A DNA stretch of 7,258 nt from an uncultured Pseudomonadota bacterium (GTDB taxonomy: Bacteria > Pseudomonadota > Alphaproteobacteria > RUG11792), in contig CACYDS010000042.1 in assembly GCA_902773285.1 (NCBI GenBank), positions 1 through 7,258 on the forward strand. The letters are read 5' to 3'. Shown here in pieces: positions 1 to 4,796 of the stretch. A model generated the notes under the pieces. It saw nothing but the letters and a program-made list of their open reading frames with translations. It did no database searches and had not been told where the DNA came from. How positions within the stretch are numbered: the stretch's first letter is position 1; every line of letters begins with the position of its first letter. A program made the translations under genes and the position numbers.

Positions 1-182
1 AAGTTCGAACAGATGCGAGACAGGACGCATCTCCTGCCGCACATCTATATTATTTGCTAGCTTTGAATTACCTCACGCTCTCTCGGGCATTTTCTATCTC
101 ATATGTTGTAAAATTATACGGCAATACATAGAGCATGGTAATTTAGAAAATCGTAGTATAATTATTTGGTAAAGCCTATTAG
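1..182. other. Left-edge region with no assignable gene
   Basis: No recognisable protein is encoded here. Two forward frames stay open from the left edge, one to a TAG at 129-131 and one to a TAA at 170-172, so the C-terminus of an upstream gene could lie here, but neither translation resembles a family I know. A perfect 7-bp inverted repeat, AGATGCG (11-17) and CGCATCT (26-32), surrounds an 8-base loop. A competing 5-bp pairing, CAGGA (21-25) with TCCTG (32-36), overlaps it. The rest is AT-rich leader for gpmI. Confidence 0.4.
157..162 (+). promoter_or_regulatory. Candidate -10 box for gpmI
   Basis: A perfect TATAAT lies 20 bases before the gpmI start codon, in AT-rich DNA. No good -35 box is found 16-18 bases upstream (the best window reads CATGGT). 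If used, transcription would start near 169-170 and leave a very short leader. The call rests on the -10 match alone. Confidence 0.35.
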
Positions 183-1619
183 ATGAATGCTATGCAAAAA
201 GTTTTGCTATGTATACTGGATGGTTTCGGATATACCAAGGCCACAGTTGGCAATGCCACATTGGAAGCTAAATATATTACCGAGCTTGTAAAGTCCCATA
301 ATACTGTTTTTCTCGAGGCATCTGGGAGTAGCGTTGGGCTTCCGGATGGACAATTCGGCAATTCGGAAGTTGGTCATCTGACAATTGGCTCTGGGCAAAT
401 ATTTAAGCAAAAGTTACCGATGATAACAGATGCGATAAAATTGGGTAAGTTAGATACTGAACCTAAGTTATTAGAGTTTGTATCGCGAATTAGCGCATGT
501 CATTTAATGGGACTTTTTTCAAGCGGAGGGGTGCATTCTCATATCGATCACTTTTTCTGGGCAATCAGGTTTTTGCGCAAAAATAAAATAAAAATTAGAG
601 CGCATTTGTTCCTAGATGGAAGAGATGTTGGATTTAGAGATGCTCTCCAGACTTTGGAAGATGCTCTTAAAACAAATAAAATCAATTTATCTGAAATTGC
701 GACAATTCAGGGGCGTTTTTATGCAATGGATAGGGACAACCGCCTTGATAGGACAAAACGCGCTTATGATGCCATGATTTCTGCTATTGCTGAATATAAA
801 ACAGCAACCCCTCTGGATACTATTCAGGATTTTTACGATAGAGATATTAATGACGAGATAATTCCTCCTGTTGTAATGGAAAATTATACTGGTGCTAATA
901 AAAACGATGGATTTTGGATGCTAAACTTTCGTACAGACCGTATTAAACAAATTCTTAAAATGTTGCTAGATAATGGTTTTGATGTGATAAATATGGTCGA
1001 TTGCGGAGAAGAAATCAATTCTCGTTCTGTTACTCTTTTCCCAGAGCAAGAGATTAAAAATACACTCGGTGAAATCCTATCAAAAAATGGTATAACTCAA
1101 CTGAGAATTGCCGAAACAGAAAAATATGCCCATGTTACTTACTTTTTCAACGGGGGAAAAGATGTGCAATTCAAAGGTGAAGATCGCATTTTGATACCTT
1201 CTCCTAAGGTGAAAGATTACTCGGAAACGCCAGATATGTCTGCGTCAGAAATAACGCAAAAGGTTATCGAAGCTATGCAGACGTCATCACATCAAGTTAT
1301 AATACTGAACTTTGCTAATGCCGATATGCTTGGACATACAGGGGATTTTGAAGCCACTAAAAAATCAATGAGTCTGCTTGATGCGCATGTCAAGCAAATC
1401 CTTAATACAGCTAAGACCTGTGGCTATACTGTCATTTTGACCGCAGATCACGGAAACGCCGAAAAAATGCTAAACGATGATGCTTCTCCCCAAAAAACTC
1501 ATACATGCTCCCCTGTACCTTTTATAGTCATTCCCGATATGAAATTAAATTTCCCGACAAAAACCCTAGCCGATATTGCGCCAAATGTGCTGAAGATTTT
1601 GCAAATAGCCAGCGAATAA
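183..1619 (+). CDS. gpmI: 2,3-bisphosphoglycerate-independent phosphoglycerate mutase
   Basis: This cytosolic enzyme interconverts 3- and 2-phosphoglycerate in glycolysis/gluconeogenesis, using two Mn2+ ions and a phosphoserine intermediate. The 478 residues carry the family signature throughout. The phosphatase-type metal domain shows D13 in LDGFG, S61 in NSEVGH (the phosphorylated serine), D381 and H385 in NADMLGH, D422-H423 in TADHGNAE, and H440. The inserted transferase domain shows VHSHIDH (117-123), DGRD (145-148), MDRDNRLDR (182-190), FRTDR (R250, R253) and EKYAHV (K314). It is somewhat shorter than the usual ~505-515 residues but complete at both ends. Where many homologues read SDGGVHSH, this one reads SSGGVHSH. 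The start at 183 is the first in-frame ATG; a second ATG at 192 is closer to the usual N-terminus and equally plausible. No clear Shine-Dalgarno precedes either. The gene stands alone, converging on the repeat-protein gene. Confidence 0.97.
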   Translation: MNAMQKVLLCILDGFGYTKATVGNATLEAKYITELVKSHNTVFLEASGSSVGLPDGQFGNSEVGHLTIGSGQIFKQKLPMITDAIKLGKLDTEPKLLEFVSRISACHLMGLFSSGGVHSHIDHFFWAIRFLRKNKIKIRAHLFLDGRDVGFRDALQTLEDALKTNKINLSEIATIQGRFYAMDRDNRLDRTKRAYDAMISAIAEYKTATPLDTIQDFYDRDINDEIIPPVVMENYTGANKNDGFWMLNFRTDRIKQILKMLLDNGFDVINMVDCGEEINSRSVTLFPEQEIKNTLGEILSKNGITQLRIAETEKYAHVTYFFNGGKDVQFKGEDRILIPSPKVKDYSETPDMSASEITQKVIEAMQTSSHQVIILNFANADMLGHTGDFEATKKSMSLLDAHVKQILNTAKTCGYTVILTADHGNAEKMLNDDASPQKTHTCSPVPFIVIPDMKLNFPTKTLADIAPNVLKILQIASE

Positions 1620-1632
1620 CGTGAAATCAAAA

Positions 1633-1667
1633 GAGTGTCGAGCTTAACGCGGGCTTGCTCGATACTC
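1633..1667 (+). terminator. Hairpin just downstream of gpmI, possible transcript end
   Basis: GAGTGTCGAGC (1633-1643) pairs with GCTCGATACTC (1657-1667) around a 13-base loop. The 11-bp stem has one G-U pair when read on the + strand; on the - strand that pair becomes a C-A mismatch, so the structure favours the gpmI transcript. It starts 13 bases after the stop codon. No T-run follows, so it is not a canonical intrinsic terminator. It could instead protect the 3' end or work with Rho. Confidence 0.4.
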
Positions 1668-1690
1668 ACAATCATACCTCATCTACAAAA

Positions 1691-1706
1691 TGCACCGTTC
1701 CGTGCA
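1691..1706. repeat. Short perfect inverted repeat in the convergent spacer
   Basis: TGCAC (1691-1695) and GTGCA (1702-1706) flank a 6-base loop. This is the weakest of three hairpins in the spacer between the convergent gpmI and repeat-protein genes, and could arise by chance. Confidence 0.3.
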
Positions 1707-1733
1707 GCCGGTATCTCTATTGCTCATTCTGTT

Positions 1734-1750
1734 TACTGAGGCCCTCAGTA
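1734..1750. repeat. Palindrome near the 3' end of the repeat-protein gene
   Basis: TACTGAGG (1734-1741) and CCTCAGTA (1743-1750) are perfect 8-bp arms about a single central base. As RNA this gives a 7-bp stem with a 3-base loop on either strand. It lies 35 bases past the stop codon of the minus-strand gene and could mark the end of that transcript. Neither side carries a T-run. Confidence 0.4.
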
Positions 1751-1785
1751 CAGAGGCTATATTCCGATTGAATACTTAATTGATC

Positions 1786-2784
1786 TCATCCATTTTTATC
1801 TTGATTCTCAACTTCTCGCTTTTCTTCATTTCGGTCGTGATCTTCACGCTCTGCTATATTTTCTTCATGTTGCTTTTTGTTGTTAGCTAATTCTTCTGCA
1901 TTGTCTTGCTTTTGATTTTTATTTTCTTGTTCTTGTATATATTTGTTCAATTTTTCTAAATCTTCTAAAGATTCTTTATATTTTTCAATAGATGCCTGTA
2001 CCAGGGATTTCGTGGCCTTCAACTTACGACAATATTTCTCTCGTTCTTCTTCATTTCGGTCGTGATCTTCACGCTCTGCTATATTTTCTTCATGTTGCTT
2101 TTTGTTGTCAGCTAATTCTTCTGCATTGTCTTGCTTTTGATTTTTATTTTCTTGTTCTTGTATATATTTTTCTTGCTCTTGTATATATTTGTTCAAATTT
2201 TCTAAACCTTCTACAGATTTTTTATGTTTTTCAATAGATTCCTGTAGCAGGGATTTCGGGCAATGCAACTCACAAAGATATTTATATTTGATTACGAGAT
2301 TCCATTGTTCGTGGCTAGTTATCCCAGAAAAAGTTTTTATAATATCGTCTTTTATATTTCTATTATCGTTTTCTGTTTCCCCAAAACAATCGTTTTCTGC
2401 TTCCCAAAAACATTTGTCTACTAGCTCGTCAATGCATTTCTTGCTGTATACTCTCTCTTTTTTATCTTTTATCCCGAGGTATTGCTCCCTTAGTTGCCCC
2501 CTTAGTTGCCCCTTTAGTTGCTCCCTTAGTTGCCCCGTTAGTTGCCCCTTTAGTTGCTCCTTTAGTTGCCCCTTTAGTTGCTCCTTTAGTTGCCCCTCTA
2601 GTTGCTCCCTTAGTTGCCCCTTTAGTTGCCCCTCTAGTTGCTCCCTTAGTTGCCCCTTTAGTTGCTCCCGTTTCTCCCTTAGTTGCTCCCTTAGATCTTT
2701 ATCTACATGCTCAACCGCTACACTAGAAGTTATAGCTATAGTATTAACTAATAGCCCCACTAATAAATAATTTTTACTTATCAT
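1786..2784 (-). CDS. Exported tetrapeptide-repeat, coiled-coil protein of unknown function
   Basis: I do not recognise a family. The 332 residues begin with a Sec-type signal peptide: a short K-containing n-region, a hydrophobic stretch at about 6-18, and probable cleavage after SVA at 21-23. Residues 42-101 are 15 perfect tetrapeptides L-[K/R/E/T]-[G/E]-Q, preceded by less regular copies from L31. Residues 102-177 form a non-repetitive segment with C117, C125 and C133 (exactly eight apart), then C171 and C175; a sixth cysteine is C252. The tail is highly charged, Q/E/K/N-rich and probably coiled coil. It is built from two copies of one unit (about 176-246 and 258-321); the first copy has an extra heptad, KYIQEQE. 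The start is well supported: AAAGGA lies 7 bases before the ATG. An exported, host-facing or envelope role is inferred from the signal peptide and repeats, not from homology. Confidence 0.75.
   Translation of the reverse strand: MISKNYLLVGLLVNTIAITSSVAVEHVDKDLREQLREKREQLKGQLREQLEGQLKGQLREQLEGQLKEQLKGQLKEQLKGQLTGQLREQLKGQLRGQLREQYLGIKDKKERVYSKKCIDELVDKCFWEAENDCFGETENDNRNIKDDIIKTFSGITSHEQWNLVIKYKYLCELHCPKSLLQESIEKHKKSVEGLENLNKYIQEQEKYIQEQENKNQKQDNAEELADNKKQHEENIAEREDHDRNEEEREKYCRKLKATKSLVQASIEKYKESLEDLEKLNKYIQEQENKNQKQDNAEELANNKKQHEENIAEREDHDRNEEKREVENQDKNG
1822..2012 (-). repeat. Intragenic long repeat, copy B (C-terminal)
   Basis: This is the C-terminal copy of a duplicated coiled-coil unit. 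Positions 1822-1944 match 2047-2169 at an offset of 225 bases (75 codons), with a single mismatch (T1884 versus C2109). The remaining part, 1945-2012, aligns at offset 246 to 2191-2258 with seven mismatches in 68 bases. The offset change reflects a 21-base insertion in the other copy. Confidence 0.9.
2047..2258 (-). repeat. Intragenic long repeat, copy A (with extra heptad)
   Basis: This is the N-terminal copy of the duplicated unit. It differs from copy B mainly by an additional 21 bases around 2170-2190, which duplicate one KYIQEQE heptad in the protein. The part shared at near-identity encodes an identical acidic/basic tail segment in both copies apart from one D/N difference. The separation between the two copies is in frame, so the reading frame survives. 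Confidence 0.9.
2482..2694 (-). repeat. 12-bp tandem array encoding L-x-x-Q tetrapeptides
   Basis: Fifteen uninterrupted 12-bp units fill 2482-2661, followed by an irregular 21-base unit and one more regular unit up to 2694. On the coding strand each unit reads CTA, then AAG/AGG/GAG/ACG, then GGG/GAG, then CAA. Leucine and glutamine codons never vary; the variation seen is point changes in the two middle codons. Copy-number change would add or remove four residues without shifting the frame. The GGG and CTA codons are unlike the AT-rich codon use of neighbouring genes. Confidence 0.95.
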
Positions 2785-2811
2785 TTTCTTTTCCTTTCAT
2801 ATAAAAACCAC

Positions 2812-2825
2812 TGGGAAAAATCCCA
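2812..2825 (-). promoter_or_regulatory. Small leader hairpin of the repeat-protein gene
   Basis: TGGGA (2812-2816) and TCCCA (2821-2825) form a perfect 5-bp stem with a 4-base loop. If the promoter at 2836-2864 is used, this hairpin sits at the very 5' end of the mRNA, upstream of the Shine-Dalgarno, where it could stabilise the transcript. The small stem could be chance. Confidence 0.3.
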
Positions 2826-2835
2826 CACAATGGGT

Positions 2836-2864
2836 ATACTAACATATTTTTTGTGAGTATGCAA
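2836..2864 (-). promoter_or_regulatory. Candidate promoter of the repeat-protein gene
   Basis: Read on the minus strand, TTGCAT (2864-2859) and TAGTAT (2841-2836) are spaced by exactly 17 bases, and a TG sits one base upstream of the -10 (extended -10 form). Initiation would fall near 2829, giving a leader of about 45 bases before the ATG at 2784. The match to consensus is moderate. Confidence 0.45.
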
Positions 2865-2894
2865 ATTTTTAGTTGGTAATTAAATAATAGCTGC

Positions 2895-2948
2895 GCCTGT
2901 CAAAGTCAGCGCCTGAATGGCGCTGAGCATATTCATATCTTGACAGGC
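2895..2948. repeat. Nested double palindrome in the divergent spacer
   Basis: An outer perfect 9-bp inverted repeat, GCCTGTCAA (2895-2903) with TTGACAGGC (2940-2948), encloses an inner perfect 8-bp one, TCAGCGCC (2906-2913) with GGCGCTGA (2919-2926), loop TGAAT. The element is richer in G+C than its flanks and no reading frame explains it. It could be a palindromic intergenic repeat, an operator or a structured RNA. Confidence 0.7.
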
Positions 2949-2971
2949 CAATGGGCGCGATGTGGTAAAAT
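2940..2971 (+). promoter_or_regulatory. Candidate promoter of the xerD-miaA operon
   Basis: A consensus -35 TTGACA (2940-2945) is followed by the extended -10 TGGTAAAAT (2963-2971). The spacer is 20 bases, longer than the 17 preferred, but an extended -10 tolerates a poor -35. Initiation near 2978 would leave a leader of about 24 bases. The -35 lies in the arm of the nested palindrome and the -10 in the arm of the next palindrome, so both are well placed for regulation. Confidence 0.45.
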
Positions 2972-2993
2972 ATAAACATACCACATCGCGCCC
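2953..2993. promoter_or_regulatory. Perfect 15-bp palindrome over the xerD promoter, possible operator
   Basis: GGGCGCGATGTGGTA (2953-2967) and TACCACATCGCGCCC (2979-2993) are exact inverted copies around an 11-base AT-only centre apart from one C. The element ends 8 bases before the xerD start codon and covers the candidate -10 and start point. If transcription begins at the predicted site, the RNA would hold only one arm, which argues for a DNA-binding operator over an RNA hairpin. If transcription begins further upstream, a strong hairpin would sit where the ribosome binds. The protein partner is unknown. Confidence 0.6.
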
Positions 2994-3001
2994 CAGAAAT
3001 T

Positions 3002-3895
3002 ATGGATGTAATAGCTATTATTGATAGGTTTGAAGAAATGCTAATTAGCGAACGAAATTTATCCTTGAGAAGTCTAAATTCTTATAAGGCTGACATTAAG
3101 GAACTTCTGGAATATACTAAAAATGAAATTAACGTATCAAAAAGAAAAATTGAAAATTATATTGAACACCTTAATTCCAAAAAAGCTAGACAGTCCTCTA
3201 TTATGCGTAAAATGTCAGCCTTACGTCAATTCTTTTTGTTTTTAAGTGAAGAAAAGCTTATAAATCAAAATCCGATGCTAGAAATCAAACTAAAAAATAA
3301 AAACAAACCACTACCGAAAGTTTTATCAGAACAAGAGACAAAACTTTTGCTCTCATACTTTGAAAAAAAATCCAATCCAAAACTGCAAGCGATGCTACAT
3401 ATTCTATATGGGGCAGGTCTGCGAGTGTCCGAACTTGTTACATTAACTAAAGACGCAATAATTTATGATGAAAATTCAAAGCATTATGTCCTTTTGATCC
3501 TCGGAAAAGGCAATAAAGAGCGAATTGTGCCACTCAATAATGTGGCGGTGGAAGCTATACACAATTACATAAGTAACTTGCCCGAAAAAGTTAAGTCTGC
3601 TCAGTATCTGTTCCCTTCTAGAGCGAAAGAAGGCCATATGACCAGACAGGGATTTGCAAAATTATTAAAAGAGGTAGCCGCCGAAGTTGGAATTCCTATT
3701 CAAAAAATTTCCCCTCATGTCATACGGCATGCTTTCGCGACTCACCTGCTTGCGCATGGCGCTGATTTGCGTAGTATACAAAAACTTCTAGGACATAAGG
3801 ATATCTCCACAACTCAGATATATACGCACATTTCAAATGAAAAGGTGAGAGCATTGGTTGAAGGTAATCCAAATATAAAGAAATTAAAGATATGA
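3002..3895 (+). CDS. xerD: Site-specific tyrosine recombinase XerD
   Basis: XerD acts with XerC at the dif site near the terminus, with FtsK, to resolve chromosome dimers. The 297 residues match the usual ~298. The N-terminal core-binding (SAM-like) domain spans about 1-95 and the catalytic domain about 105-290. The full active site is visible: R141 in GAGLRVSEL, K169 in GKGNKER, H239 and R242 in SPHVIRH, H265 in LLGHKD, and the nucleophile Y274 in TTQIYTH. The spacing from R242 to H265 (23) and to Y274 (9 more) is that of XerD. XerD is preferred over XerC because of MTRQGF, HAFATHLLAHGADLRSIQ and the absence of the XerC-type end after IYTH. There is no clear Shine-Dalgarno before the ATG. 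Its TGA overlaps the miaA ATG, so the two are co-transcribed. Nothing marks it as a phage or integron integrase. Confidence 0.92.
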   Translation: MDVIAIIDRFEEMLISERNLSLRSLNSYKADIKELLEYTKNEINVSKRKIENYIEHLNSKKARQSSIMRKMSALRQFFLFLSEEKLINQNPMLEIKLKNKNKPLPKVLSEQETKLLLSYFEKKSNPKLQAMLHILYGAGLRVSELVTLTKDAIIYDENSKHYVLLILGKGNKERIVPLNNVAVEAIHNYISNLPEKVKSAQYLFPSRAKEGHMTRQGFAKLLKEVAAEVGIPIQKISPHVIRHAFATHLLAHGADLRSIQKLLGHKDISTTQIYTHISNEKVRALVEGNPNIKKLKI

Positions 3896-4782
3896 TCCCC
3901 ATAGTAAAAGTCATAGTTGGAGCAACTGCCACCGGGAAAACCCGGCATGCTTTAGAAATGGCAAAATCTTGCAATGGTGAAATTATAAACTGTGACAGTC
4001 TGCAGCTTTATAAAGAACTGAAAACTTTAACTGCCTTACCAACAGACAAAGAAATGCACTCTGTTAAACATAGATTATTTAGCTATCTAAATTATGATCA
4101 AAGGACATCCTCTGTCGATTGGGCTAAGTTGGCCGCCAAAGCCATACAAGAAACTATCGAATCTGGGAAAAAACCGATAATAGTAGGAGGAACAGGATTG
4201 TATATTAAAACACTGATAGAGGGCATTTCTCCAATGCCAACAATATCGGATAAAAATCGACAGAAAGCTAAAGAATTCGCCGAACAAAATTTCAACGAAA
4301 TGTGTGAAGAATTGTATTCAATTGATCCGAATTTAAGGCATATGCTGCCACAATCAATGCATCATCAGCTCATCCGCGCATATGAAATTTTTCTAGAAAC
4401 AAGTAAATCAATCAGATATTTCCTAACTCTGCCAAAGATAAAATTTATTCAAGATGTTAATTTCGATATTGAAGTTCTCCATTGTGCAAGAGCTCTACTA
4501 TACGAACGTATTGCCCGCAGATTTGAACAAATGTTGTATAATGGAGCTATCGATGAGGTACGAACTCTTTTGTCAAAAATTGCAATTACGAACCATACAG
4601 AAATTTTTACAAAATTTCCAATATTCAAAGCCATAGGGGCCAAGGAAATCACTATGTTCTTGAGTGGAATTTATACTTTTGAGCAAATGAAAGAAGTGTC
4701 AATAAAAAACTCTAGACATTATGCAAAACGCCAAATCACCTGGTTTAAACATCAAATTAGCGTAGGGACAATAAATTTGTGA
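3892..4782 (+). CDS. miaA: tRNA dimethylallyltransferase
   Basis: MiaA transfers the dimethylallyl group of DMAPP to N6 of adenosine 37 in tRNAs that read codons starting with U, the first step towards ms2i6A. The 296 residues are a complete, slightly short member. A P-loop, GATATGKT (10-17), opens the protein. D35-S36 in NCDSLQLY corresponds to the conserved ADS block that contacts the target base. VGGTGLYIKTLIEG (about 97-110), the FEQMLYNGAIDEV helix, the AIGAKEI block and RHYAKRQITWF (about 274-284) follow the family order. The family's GTAKP stretch is replaced by LTALP. The start is fixed by the 4-base ATGA overlap with the xerD stop, typical of translational coupling. It ends 14 bases short of the convergent tilS stop. 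Confidence 0.95.
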   Translation: MIPIVKVIVGATATGKTRHALEMAKSCNGEIINCDSLQLYKELKTLTALPTDKEMHSVKHRLFSYLNYDQRTSSVDWAKLAAKAIQETIESGKKPIIVGGTGLYIKTLIEGISPMPTISDKNRQKAKEFAEQNFNEMCEELYSIDPNLRHMLPQSMHHQLIRAYEIFLETSKSIRYFLTLPKIKFIQDVNFDIEVLHCARALLYERIARRFEQMLYNGAIDEVRTLLSKIAITNHTEIFTKFPIFKAIGAKEITMFLSGIYTFEQMKEVSIKNSRHYAKRQITWFKHQISVGTINL

Positions 4783-4796
4783 TAAAAAATGTAACA

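Noticed and set aside
2..172. Tail of an upstream protein-coding gene in the left edge
   Set aside because: Two forward frames are open from the edge, but the choice between them is arbitrary and neither translation is recognisable.
2482..2694. CRISPR-like array
   Set aside because: The units are 12 bp, contiguous and in frame, with no spacers and no cas genes nearby.
2189..2770. Forward open frame of 193 codons with Ser-Cys-Pro repeats
   Set aside because: It is the antisense shadow of the 12-bp array, which lacks stops in this frame because it is repetitive. The minus-strand frame has a signal peptide, a Shine-Dalgarno and a promoter; this one has none of them.
2953..2993. dif recombination site beside xerD
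   Set aside because: dif sites have 11-bp arms around a centre of 6-8 bases with a recognisable consensus; this has 15-bp arms, an 11-base centre and no match to that consensus.
3002..3895. Integrase of a mobile element or phage
   Set aside because: Length, active-site spacing and C-terminal sequence are those of housekeeping XerD, and it is coupled to miaA with no attachment sites or phage genes.
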